Shown here: positions 46,586-57,866 of the stretch, one piece after another
Numbering within the stretch: position 1 is the first letter of the stretch
Layout of the letters: every line of letters begins with the position of its first letter
Assembly (NCBI GenBank): GCA_900618425.1
Contig: UZAN01039633.1
Span: 63,997 to 127,996, forward strand
Source of the DNA: Echinostoma caproni
Taxonomy: Eukaryota; Platyhelminthes; Trematoda; Plagiorchiida; Echinostomatidae
Direction: 5' to 3'
Length of the DNA stretch: 64,000 nucleotides
The notes under the pieces: model-generated
The model's input: only the letters and a program-made list of their open reading frames with translations
Told to the model about the DNA's origin: nothing
Databases searched by the model: none
Position numbers and translations under genes: made by a program

Positions 46586-47207
46586 CTTTTTTTCCAAGCT
46601 GCACCAAAGTACGGAGGAAAACGCTAAGGATTTCATTGCAAGAATTCAACAAGTGCTGCCGGACTGTCGATATAATGAAATACAGAGTAGCAAGATAGAC
46701 GAAAAAATGGCAATTCCGTGCCTGATAACTGGAATACGGAGCGATCTAGCTCGAGAGAAATTATTATCGGAATAAGAATCGAAGCTCACGTGGGAAAGGG
46801 CATGTGCAATCGTTCGACATCAAGAGAACATCACCCATCAATTAATTCAGTTTTCCAAAAATTCAGACCTAGACAACATGCAAGCGGTGACGCGAAAAAT
46901 CACCTCACCCACAATACGTTCAGTTAAGGAGTTTGTTTGTTACCACTGCGGAAATAAACATGTATCAGCAGACGATTGTCGAAACAAGAAAACAGTTTGC
47001 CTCAACTGTGGGAAGATTGGACAATTGGCACGCGTCTGCAGAGCAGCCTTACAGAGACATCCGAACAGAAAATCATTTGAGAAACCAGGTACTGTCGTAC
47101 AGGGGAAAGTAAGCAATAAATCGGAAGAGGAATGCTCATTTGTCAAAATAAATACTACCATGACATGTGATTACTCACGTCCATCGATTTGTTACATACA
47201 AGTCTAA
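46586..47207 (+). pseudogene. Ty3/gypsy-type Gag remnant with zinc knuckles
   Basis: A broken frame carries a retrotransposon Gag-like region (ENAKDFIARIQQVL, then IPCLITGIRSDLAREKLL) at about 46586-46772. A nucleocapsid region with two zinc knuckles follows at 46938-47039. Knuckle 1 is C-x2-C-x3-H-x5-C. Knuckle 2 has Gln where His is expected (CLNCGKIGQLARVC), so metal binding would be impaired. Frames shift and stops intervene. This is the 5' part of the element that continues to 49817. Confidence 0.8.
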
Positions 47208-47228
47208 ATCAAAGGAGCGCGTGTTCAA

Positions 47229-47450
47229 ATGGAAATTGATACTGGAGCATCCGTGTCGATAGTCAGCGCCAAGACTGTCAAGAATTTACCCCGATTGAGT
47301 AGTTGCCAGTCCACAATGAGAACCTACAAAGGTCAAACCATCCCGGTTCTAAGTAAACGTGACGTTCATGTACAGTTACTTAGTGAGAAACGCATACTCC
47401 CAGTCTATGTTGTCGCAGATCAATGTTCTAACTTGTCTGGACAAGACTGA
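47229..47450 (+). pseudogene. Ty3/gypsy-type aspartic protease remnant
   Basis: The frame starts MEIDTGASVSIVS, which contains the DTGA active-site motif of retropepsins, followed by about 60 residues of protease-like sequence. It is separated by stops from both Gag upstream and the reverse transcriptase downstream. Confidence 0.8.
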
Positions 47451-47471
47451 ATAAAGGCAATCCTAGACGCA

Positions 47472-48420
47472 GTGGATATAGTGAAGCAGGTAACCTTCAA
47501 GTCAACCTTGGAAACGATACTATCTAGAAACGCTGATGTATTTTATGGTAGCTTAGGAAAACTGAAGGGATTCCTAGCTAATATCAAACTGGATCACAAT
47601 GCCCAACTGCGTTTCATGGGATCACGCTCCTTGCCATACGCACTCAGATCGAAGGTAGAAGAAGAACTGAAGAGACTGTAGAAGGAAGGGATAATTATAC
47701 CTGTCCAATACTGTGAATGTGGAACACCGATAGTCCCCGTGAGCGAACCAGATGTTTCCGTTCGAGTTGGCGGTGATTATAAGCTTACTGTGAAACGTTT
47801 CACCGCCCTGGACAGATATCCACTACCACGTGTAGAAGATTTATATGCGACATTAGAGAGTGGCCAAAATTGATTTGAATCATGTATATTCCCAAATGGA
47901 ATTAGACGAATCCTCTGGTGCCCCGACAACAATCAAAACTCACATTGGCCTCGTTCAGTGCATTCGTTAATCCTTTGGAATTAATTCTGTTCCAGTAATT
48001 TTTCAAAGAACTATAATTAATATGATCAAAGATATTTCATTTACCTGTGCATATTTGGACGATATTCTTATTTCTGGTGATACAGACGAGGAACACTTAC
48101 AGACACTAGCTACCGTTCTCGAGAGTTTACACGAACATGGTCTGAAGCTAAATCGATCCAAATGTGAATTTCTCTGTGATTCTGGTTGTTATCTTGGTTA
48201 CTGTCTTGAACAAAACGGGCTGCATATCATGAAGGATAAAGCCAAACCCATTTCAGAAGCTCCAGAACCCCCAAATTTAATAGAACTTAGTTCTTTTCCT
48301 GGCATGCTATCCTACTACCATCGATTTCTCCCTAATATTTCTCAAACGTTCGAACCACTGTACGCCTTATTACATAAAGATAAATCATGGGTCTGGGGCC
48401 ACTCACAGAAAATGCCTTTC
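47472..48420 (+). pseudogene. Ty3/gypsy-type reverse transcriptase remnant
   Basis: The first piece (47472-47681) has the LRSKVEEELKRL entry helix of gypsy RT. The middle (47690-48020) is broken by stops and shifts around PLPRVEDLYATL. A long piece from 48022 has the catalytic box YLDDILISG at about 48052 and the downstream LHEHGLKLNRSKCEF and GCYLGYCL motifs. The YLDD box is intact, but the frame is not. Confidence 0.88.
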
Positions 48421-48845
48421 ACTGCTGCCAAACTCTTGTTAGGATCATCGTCATTTTTAGCACATTTTGACCGAAACAAACCATTTCTGATTCAGTGTGA
48501 TGCATCTCCATCTGACGTTGGAGCCGTATCATGCCATCGTATGGAAGACAATTCGATAAACCCAGTAGCTTTTGCATCAAGAACACTAAAACACTACAAC
48601 CTGCGGGAAAGAATTACTCTCAACTTGATAGAGAAGCCATGGCAGTGACTTTTGCCGTGAACCGTTTCCATTCGTACATATGGGGTCGTCCGTTCAAGAT
48701 ATACACCGATCATAAACCCCTGCTAACCGTACTGAGTGAATCGAAGGAGATTCAGCAGTTTTACTCTCCAAGATTTCAGAGATGGGCACTTCTCCTAAGT
48801 TCTTATAAATACGCATCACACTATATGAAGGGTCCAGTAACGTGA
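48421..48845 (+). pseudogene. RNase H remnant of the same element
   Basis: QCDASPSDVGAV at about 48497 is the first catalytic Asp motif of gypsy RNase H. A +1-type shift near 48600 moves the rest (REAMAVTFAVNRFHSYIWGR, then IYTDHKPLL) into another frame. The tethering motif FQRWALLLSSY follows. The order RT-RNase H-integrase places the element in Ty3/gypsy. Confidence 0.85.
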
Positions 48846-49817
48846 GGGTGGACGCGCTGAGTAGTCTTCCGTTACCGGCCAAAGTAAAATGCATGAACCC
48901 TCCCGAATCGATTAACCTCGTGCAACACATGGCTAGCACTCCAATTAAGAGCAAGAACATTCAGCGAATGGCAAACAGCGATCCGACTCTATCCATGGTA
49001 AAACGATTTATACTCTTGGGATGGTTTAACGAGATTCCTAATGAGCTAAGATCCTTCTTGCAACGTAAAAATGAACTCAGTTTACACGATGGTTGTATTT
49101 TCTGGGGAATCCGTATAGTCATACCGCGAATGACTACCACAACTGTTGCATGAACTGCATGATGCTCATCCTGGTGTTACCCGAATGTAATCCCTAACAA
49201 GGGGATATTGTTAGTGGCAACGGATTGACCAAGATATTGAGGATTTATTAGGTAAATGTGATGTATGCCAGATACACCAACGTCAAAACCCTCCATGTCC
49301 CGTTCCATCGTGGCGTTGACCAGATAAACCGTGGCAGAGGATATATGCAGATTATTTCGACGGAGTGATGTGCCTCATCATAGTCGATGTTTACACGAAG
49401 TGAATAGAAGAAGTTCATCCAGTTATTCATGCTACGGCTGAGGCTACGGTTGCCAAGACGGGTTCCTTGTTTGCAACATTCGGTATTCCTGAAACAATTT
49501 ACACGGACCATGGAACACCGTTTACCAGTGAGGAGTTTCAAAAGTCTCTCCGTAACCATGGGATACAGCATATGCGGTCAGCTCCTTACCACCCGGCATC
49601 GAACAGCTTGGCGGGAAGAGCACTTCAGACGGTGAAACAAGGTATTCTCAAACAGAGTGCAGGAGCTGTACAGACCAAACTGCACAGACCACTATATGCT
49701 TATGGAACAACTACAGTAACCACCGGGCGATCCCAAGCTGAATTAATGTTTGGTCATACACTCCGTACAAGGTTACGACTACTGTTCCATTCCCCCATGG
49801 CAAGAATAGAACGATAG
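48842..49817 (+). pseudogene. integrase remnant of the same element
   Basis: Begins with RVDALSSLPLP, the usual RNase H/integrase linker. The HHCC zinc finger (HELHDAHPG and KCDVCQIHQ, about 49145-49275) is interrupted by stops. Core motifs include YADYFDG (first Asp) and IYTDHGTPFTSEEF (second Asp). The third catalytic residue is lost: NSLAGRALQTVK has Gly where the family has Glu. The C-terminal part runs into the right inverted arm. Confidence 0.85.
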
Positions 49818-50790
49818 CAGGTAAGGTTACATGCACAATCATCTTGAACTGAAGGCCGCTTGCATAATGAGTCCCACTTGGTTTATACAAGACACCCATA
49901 TGAGTCCACATGGCATCCAGCTACAATCGTTTCGTCTACCGGTAGCTCGGCGATGGGCGACATGTTTGCAGGCACTCCGCCCACGTTCGATCTCGCGTAA
50001 CTGAAAGTTCTGAAATCGAAGATAATCCACTCAATACCGACCAACCGACCAATTCTTCAAGTGTCCCTTCAAAAACCACAAATGTTCAATCAAAGGATCA
50101 AATTCCAATCGCAACGCTATGCACCGTAATTTAGGGCCCGTAACCCAACACAGGAAATCAGAACAAACAAGAGAGCGCCCTAATCGGAATCGGGTCAACG
50201 ATTTAATGAATCATCGTGAGAGTAAATCAATCGATTAAACGATTATTGACAATTAGGTCAAGCNAACTGAAGGCCGCTTGCATAATGAGTCCCACTTGGT
50301 TTATACAAGACACCCATATGAGTCCACATGGCATCCAGCTACAATCGTTTCGTCTACCGGTAGCTCGGCGATGGGCGACATGTTTGCAGGCACTCCGCCC
50401 ACGTTCGATCTCGCGTAACTGAAAGTTCTGAAATCGAAGATAATCCACTCAATACCGACCAACCGACCAATTCTTCAAGTGTCCCTTCAAAAACCACAAA
50501 TGTTCAATCAAAGGATCAAATTCCAATCGCAACGCTATGCACCGTAATTTAGGGCCCGTAACCCAACACAGGAAATCAGAACAAACAAGAGAGCGCCCTA
50601 ATCGGAATCGGGTCAACGATTTAATGAATCATCGTGAGAGTAAATCAATCGATTAAACGATTATTGACAATTAGGTCAAGCTAACGCATGGACAAAACGG
50701 ACTGGAGGAGTATTAGTCAGTGTCTGTCGAGAACAGCTGTGTCACGTGATTGGACGACCAATGGGAACTGATAGACGAATGCGTACGTAG
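49718..50790 (+). repeat. 655-bp inverted arm, right (with duplication)
   Basis: Counterpart of 45643-46297. It begins inside the integrase C-terminal region and continues past the end of the coding remnant. It is inflated to 1073 bases by the 417-base exact duplication around the N at 50264. Confidence 0.9.
49847..50681. other. exact 417-bp tandem copy around one N
   Basis: 49847-50263 and 50265-50681 appear identical and are separated by a single N at 50264. The left inverted arm contains this segment only once. Most likely two overlapping contigs were joined without merging. Confidence 0.9.
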
Positions 50791-50798
50791 CATTGTTC

Positions 50799-50876
50799 AT
50801 TTTCGTAGCAAATGAATCGAAGGGCAGCGTCGGTACAGCCTAAAATGTGAGATCATTGTGATGATAGTATAATGCG
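50799..50876 (+). repeat. 78-bp direct repeat, right
   Basis: Partner of 45562-45639 in the same orientation, eight bases outside the right inverted arm. Confidence 0.65.
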
Positions 50877-51899
50877 CAAAATATTTGTATAGCCTATGTG
50901 GAGAAAAATGTATTGTTTCAGTGCAGGAATGAACACTTGATCATAGCAACATTAGATTTATTTGCGATAATGTGCCTAAATGGATGCGAGACAACTGCAG
51001 TGCACGGCCCGATCACTGACGAAACCATGCCCACCACAGCTCAATAGTTGCGCTGAATGTGTCAAACACACACGCATGGTCGCGGATGGTCAGTGAAATA
51101 AAACTGGACAAATTGCATAATGTGATGGGTTTGTGAACGAGGCTCAAGCGGTCCACTTCTTCCAAAAGCAGTGACTCATTGGAGAAAGAAAATGGGTAAT
51201 TTGTAGATCACAACTTTGACCGACTTCCTGTCACCTAACATTACGTAATATCGGCAGGGNCGGCAGGGTTTCGTAATTTCTGAGATAGACAAAGCCAACA
51301 AAAAGACAGCTTCTTTCAACAGGGCGTGGTTTTTATATTAAAAACCGTGGTGATTGATTGACCGCCCATATAGTTCTCATTTGAACCCCATTGAAAACCT
51401 TTTGGGTTTTGCTTGTCAGGTGTCCTGGTATGAATAGAATAGTCTTCATTGAAGCCTACCAAATGAAGTCAAGCATTCCCAGAGGTGTAGTAGAGGTTCG
51501 AGACATGAACAACCAAGCATTTTATTGAAGGTATGCCGGAATGATTGTCACGGTTTTGAGCAACAAATGTCGTTCGATTTTAGTTCAGAGTAATTCCTAC
51601 GCTTTCGGTCAATAGGCTGTGACAAAAACACTCAGCATCCTTCAGACACAAGCCCCCAGACGCTGCGACGTTTCAACCAGTACGTCAGTTCAAGGTGGAG
51701 GAAGAACAATATATGAAAGTGAAAACAGGTTTAAAAGCACAAATATGAAAATAGAATGAACACGGTTTAGCGCAATCGATCCACGGTCTTTTCGCTACCT
51801 CCGTACACGTGCATAACTCAGTCAAATTGATTTTTATGATCAGTGAGATAATTACCGTGAGATGAAGACATGATCGCTAATCACAATGGACAACACGAC
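50877..51899. other. no gene recognised
   Basis: Contains an N at 51260 flanked on both sides by CGGCAGGG, another probable contig join. Nothing else seen. Confidence 0.4.
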
Positions 51900-52430
51900 A
51901 CACTAACACCAAGAACGGGAGAGAGTAGAGGCTAATCGTCGAGGCACAGCTAATGTGACTAACCACTCGCGTTGTTTCAATAGATCGGGTTTGAGAGTAC
52001 GAATGGCTATAGCCTCAGCAAATTTCATTAACTTTGTGTTTGTTGTACTGTAGATGATCTTAATTGCGTGGGTTGGAGTGATACAATGTTTTAGTTCGAA
52101 TAAGTGTTATATTATCTGCTCATTTGATGACGTAACAGTTTCAAACATGTTGTCCATCGCCTTCTTAAGCCACACCGGGATGTGTTTGGCCATTCGGTGA
52201 CGTAACTGCCTCTCTGTCCTGCCCATGTAGATGGCTGGGTATCCACATTTGATTTGGTTAATGTAGTTTGATTTAGCGGAGGAGGGCAAAGGTTCTTTCA
52301 CCCATGTCGATGGTATCCTGCGTAGTAGATGCACTTGATGGCAGAGTTCACTTGCGGGAAAAGTGTTTTTATTTGCTAAAACATTGTGTCCCAGTATAAG
52401 TGATACGTTGGTTGAGAGAACTTGAGAGGT
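51900..52430 (-). mobile_element. Penelope-like element C, 3' fragment
   Basis: Only the C-terminal GIY-YIG endonuclease end survives. On the minus strand a frame at 52334-52107 has YINQIKCGYPAIYMGRTERQ, then RHRMAKHIPVWL. After a stop or shift, MKFAEAIAIRTLKPDLLKQR and EWLVTL follow at about 52030-51960. This matches the conserved end of Penelope-like ORFs (IGRT.R....R..EH...W and FAEAI.I..LKP.LC.QK). The reverse transcriptase is absent upstream, so the copy is 5'-truncated. Confidence 0.78.
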
Positions 52431-55400
52431 TGAAGTGCAAGGTTGCTGTGCAAGGTTTGCGGATGGAGTTTCTAGTTAGATGCATCAAAAGTAGTCATTA
52501 CCCAATCACTTGTTGCAAGCGTCTGTCTAAATGAAATAGCTGTGATTTATAATGCGCATGATGTTGACGCATTTACTTCAAAAAGTGTGCACATGGAGAC
52601 TTGCCCTGGCAGGTTTGTTTGATTTACAAATCGTTGGCAAGTTAACATTGACATGAGCCGAAACGCTAAATTCGACCATTCACCCAAAAGGGCGCACCAT
52701 GGCAACATTTCGATATTGCATTCCATGCATACCGCGGAAGCAAGGTTTGGTTTTAATTATGTCAGGACTTGTCTCATGTCATTCCTGAAGGATTTCGGGG
52801 CCAACAAAGCTTAGTGGGACTAGATGCAAATATCAATATTGTGACTGATATTGGACGATTGGTGTTTGCGCCAAATAACCTGAAATAGGGGTATCATGTG
52901 TATTCGTGATTAAGCTTCCGTAAGTAACAAACACGTTTTCAGAGAAAAAGGAACCACAGTTACAACACTGTCAAAATGATACACAAACGCGACTTGTGTA
53001 TGCAACAAACGCCCTCCGACCAAGATTTAAGCTGCAGAGTTCCAAACTATTCAACAATTCATCAGTTAGAATTCTGGAAAGATAATGGAGTCCCTGTTTA
53101 CAGGTATTCCAGAGAGCATAAGTTCGTCGTTGGAGCAAGTGGAGGAGCGGAATTTTCATGCAAAACGGGTCGCTTTTCAATAGATGAATTTTGAAGATTT
53201 TGAAAACCGCTGTGAATTGTTGTTTTTTCCTTTAGTAACCAGTGAACAAGGGAGGTTGAACACTGGAAGGCGTAATAATTACTAAAACATTGCATAACGT
53301 TTGACAAATGAACCACAGAAAACCATGCGCATTTTTCCCCACTAGTTTGATACGTTAAATTATGTCTCAGTAACAGATTTTCTCAAACACACAACTCAGA
53401 AGAATATGCACTATGCCACTAAGACTGGTTGTAATCACTAGCACGTGATAATGCTGGATCGCTCAATTGCGCGGTTAGCCGAGTAAATGAAATGAATGCG
53501 GCGCAATTAGGTATGCAAAATTAATCTAATTGGCTTACGAACCGCTCTGTGGATGAAGGCAGTGCACGTGATCGTGTCAAGCTTTCGCTGATGTTGATAA
53601 AAGCTGATTGAATAGTTTCGTGAGAGAGAAATCATTTAGAGCAATAGTACCGACTTATGCTTTGAATTTCAAAGATGCTGAATGTTTGAATGGAGTAGCA
53701 ATTGCAGGTTCTACAGATGCAAGCGAAGATAATTTATCCACTTAGCACTAGATTCGCATAAACAAATGAGGTCAATTTCAATCTACCCTCTTTCGGTTGT
53801 TAACAAATATTTGTATCACGCATCATTTCCACTAACTCGACAGATGGCACCCAAAATTTGCTTTATGGTTGACCACCAACTACTTCTCAATGGATGAAAG
53901 ACATCTGATCCCTGTGATATTATCAGTACCCCTCCGGGGGTTCTGAATTCTCGCGACCACTCGCTCACACTGACGAACTTTGACTGCACTGGTGCACTGG
54001 TATCAGGCTTCTACGGTTGGATCGCATGTGCAAAGCTGCACCCGTGCTTATCTGTCCACTACTGATCATCTGATCACTGGCAACTCACACCAGCCAATTC
54101 CATGCATTTACCTATGTGCCCCAATAAAGGTAGTCTGCAGCCGCAAGTGTTTTTCATACTGTGCACTCTCGTTACTACTGAAAGAAGCCTCATAATTTAA
54201 TCACGGTTGACACAACACATAAACACGAAACTGTTTACGTCTTTTCATTGCGTTCGCGTTCAGTCACCGAATAACTCAATTGGCTCAGCAGTTGTTCCTC
54301 TACTGTTTTACTCATTTCAGACATCACTAACCAACCATAGTGAGCATTCTGCCAATAAATCGCAAACTTTTCGCAGCCAAAATTCTCTTTTGGGTTCAAA
54401 ATTCAATTTCTTCATTGTTCATGCAAATAATTGACAAAACACTTTTGCACACTGTATGCAAACCTTCAAAGGGACAGCAAGCAGTTATGGTCCATTATCA
54501 AGTCGTCTGCCGCTCCATTGTACGGATGAGTGAATTGTTTACGGTTCGCATAGAAAAAAAATGCATCCTTTGATTCTTGTTTACATCACACATGCATGTG
54601 ATCATCAGGCTGAAAATGGAGTATATTTTCGAAGTCTATCCGACTGTGTATGATACATCGACAGATTGATTGATTGATTGACGTACTGATTGATACAGAC
54701 GACTAAGAAAACAGTAATTTAATTATTTAACCATTACATTTCACTGCACGCGGTCGCTCACTGAGTCACATTCTATACTGAAAATAATTAAAGTATTTCA
54801 GGCTGCGTACATCATATTTATCTTGTGAACATTGAAACAGATGTGTTATTCAAAAAGAGTTTAGTAATAAACTTACTTCTTAATGATTTATTGATTGGCA
54901 CTAGAAAAAAATACAGTTTATCTGTGGCAGTTTTATTGATAATTATATTATTTTGACGACCTTGGCAACTTACCACGGCCTTGAATGATAGTGATGTTCT
55001 ACCGTCAGCGGATCTTTGAGTTCATCTTGTTTATATGATTCCTCTGTTGGAAATCTTCACTTGACGCCCTCCACAGAGAACCTCCTCTCCATCAACGGTT
55101 CCGGCTCGAGCCAAGACTCTCCCCAAATTCGGTTATTTTGTGCATTCGTTCATACTGGAGCCCCAGCTCATTACATATTTTACACTCACTTCTAATTGAA
55201 TAGATAAGTTTACAACCAGTTTTCAGAAACCAGGGAGTATGGCCAGGTTAAGGGGTGCACGAGAATCTAATGAAAGTGGTGGTGGTGAGTGAGTCACGCA
55301 CGCACAAACAAAACCGCGCGGAGGACGACCTGCGCTGCTTGACTAAATTCACGATTATAAAAAGTAGAATTTACTAGGAAATTTATGGTAAACAATGCAA

Positions 55401-57494
55401 AGGGAAAATTGGGTGAAAAATTTAGGCTATTTTCCATCTTGTTCGGCCTCACCAATAGCATGCAGGCAACCTGAAATAGTTCATTAGTCGAACGTTCTAC
55501 TTGCAACATCCCGAAGTTAATCTTCAAGTGCAATTCGCAAGACCGAAACCGTTACACCGTACTTTATAGTATTTTAGATTATTTTTTCGTATAAGATAAA
55601 ATTCCTCACGTGAACTAAAATGAATTAACTCCATCCGTAGCCACTTTTAAAGGTAGTGCTGATAGATCACTTCCTAATTCCCATAAAAAACCATTCCTAG
55701 TGAATGATTTCCAGCGCAACGTTAATGAATGTCTCTACATTAACCACCTTGGTTACCAAACATTTTCTACTCGACATTATTATGATATGATGTTATAGAA
55801 TGTCTTTAAGGTCCATTCATTTTTCGAAACTCCAAATACATTTGACATTTGATTCACAACTACTTGTGAGTAGTGTAGTGTGGGATAGTATATTTTTATT
55901 GATTTGAGTTGACTATCTTTCGGACTTTACCTTGACGCACAATCCTCATATCATCTACTCAACCGTACACTCAGAAGCACCAAACTCGAGTTTCGCTCTA
56001 ATTGGAACTCGTCAGAAGTTGAACCTCATATAGGAGATATACAGTAGATAACAAACTGGAATACATAAAAATAATAGGCAATGAACATTTTATTTATTTC
56101 CACAGCCTTCCACTATTTAGGTCAAAGGAGGAATTCATCCTACTTTTTTTAAGGAAAAGTTCTGGGGGTGTTGGGACGCAAAACGCGACGGGTTTTGGAC
56201 TCAGAAAGATGTGTAACTTTATCCAAAACCAATTACCGGAGCGTCTATTCATGACGAAATTCACGAGGTCCTTGTCAAATGCACAGTACATCAGTACTTC
56301 TATGCATTTCCATTCCATTCAAAGGTGACTTTTCCCTGCATATTCTAAACAGTAAACAGCCGCATTGAACCAGTTGAGTATTCCTTAAAGCCGGTCAAAA
56401 CCGTTCTGACACCATATCTTTCACTATGGTTACAATTCAAACGTTTTGCCTCTCTCTTCTCGGTCCTCTGGAATAGTACATTTGCTGCATGTCTAAGTGA
56501 TTGTAGTGGTTTCCATTCATTATGTCCGAACAGTAGAAATATCAATCATTGGGATGGGAATTTCGCACCCTATGGCATTACAGAAAGTATATAATCCCCC
56601 GTAAAGAAGGAAAGCGAAACCCGTCCGGTAAACGAGGGTTTGCGATCTAACCACAGTAGAGGCTATCAGAATCCGTCTCTTTAATGTCCGAAATGGGTAT
56701 GCAGAAACAGTCATTATGCACATGGAAGCCCCCACAGATTAATTTCCAAGTCTCTAAGATCAGGAAGTAGATGTTGCTGATCGCCTAATGCAATCGCCAT
56801 CCGATTTGAGAACAATTTAAATTTACATATTTGTAGGCCTTTTCCGAATGATCCGCCCCATATATTACCTTCTACATTTTTATATCAATTAATAGCTATA
56901 TGTGGTTGATGTGGTACTCATTTATCCTTTTGGTGTTTTCTTAGCATGGAAATACAGTGATTTTGTTATCCCAATCTAAAATATACTCAGTAACTATGTT
57001 ACTCCACTAAGGTGTATTCGTAGTGTACAATTACATGCAGTAAACCAGTCTTGAAACGGCCCCTCACAGGTAAGTCTATGAGAAATCTAGCTCATATGGC
57101 TACCAAGTGTTTTCTACTGTACACCAAAAAGTATGTTTTGTAAAATATGGGCTCATATGAAAGAGATTTTCTGGGACTTGATGCATATCTGTTGTCGGTT
57201 TCATGAAATGAGCCCTAATCAATGGAATTTTAATATTCATTGGCTTAAAATGAAAAATAAATCTGAACACACAAACGTCGCTACGTAGAACTAATGGCTT
57301 ATATATTGCATGATTGCATCCAGACAGTGAAGCCATAGGACGAGTAATTTTGCGGAACACAATCTAAATAAATAATGGTGATTTTAGGTTTCAAAAAATT
57401 ACGGCAGTTCCAAATGATTAGTGGCACAGGATAGTTGATGGAAGCATATTCTTCAAGCAAAATCAATTCAATAGTCAGCACTGATTAACCTTGA
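52431..57494. other. no gene recognised; (GATT)n run
   Basis: Short frames on both strands (52976-53194 plus, 53098-53316 minus, 54207-54573 plus, 56094-56735 minus) match no family I know. A (GATT)n tract lies at about 54664-54681. Confidence 0.4.
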
Positions 57495-57866
57495 ATGCAC
57501 TGCACCGGTGTTTCATGTCGTAGAAGAGAATTATACGGTTGCAATGCTATACATGTTCCACCCCAAAAGTGTAACGCTTTGCATTCATTCACAATATCAC
57601 ATCCATTTGTGCATGAACCTTTTCAGCAATCAGCCAATTCAATGACAGCTAAAGCCACACATCCTTACCGTAGGATTAGGTCACTCCAGTCGAAGTGGCT
57701 CACAATCATGAAAGAAGCTCTCCGTGGATGCGAAAGTGTATACAGACCGTGTCTGGTTGGTTACAGGACACCTGTTAGTTACGATCCCCGTGCTTCAGTA
57801 AAAAAACACCAAACAAAAAAACCCGAAATCATAAGTTTTGATTTCCCTGATACTTGTGCATTATAA
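57495..57866 (+). other. 123-codon open frame, unknown
   Basis: The C-terminal half (IMKEALRGCESVYRPCLVGY, then RTPVSYDP) vaguely recalls the end of a retroelement integrase (LK..L......L..YR.TP). The likeness is too weak for a call, and no catalytic motif is present. Confidence 0.18.

Noticed and set aside
57495..57866. Integrase C-terminal remnant
   Set aside because: Only a loose YR.TP-like resemblance, with no catalytic or zinc-finger motif. Kept as an unknown open frame.
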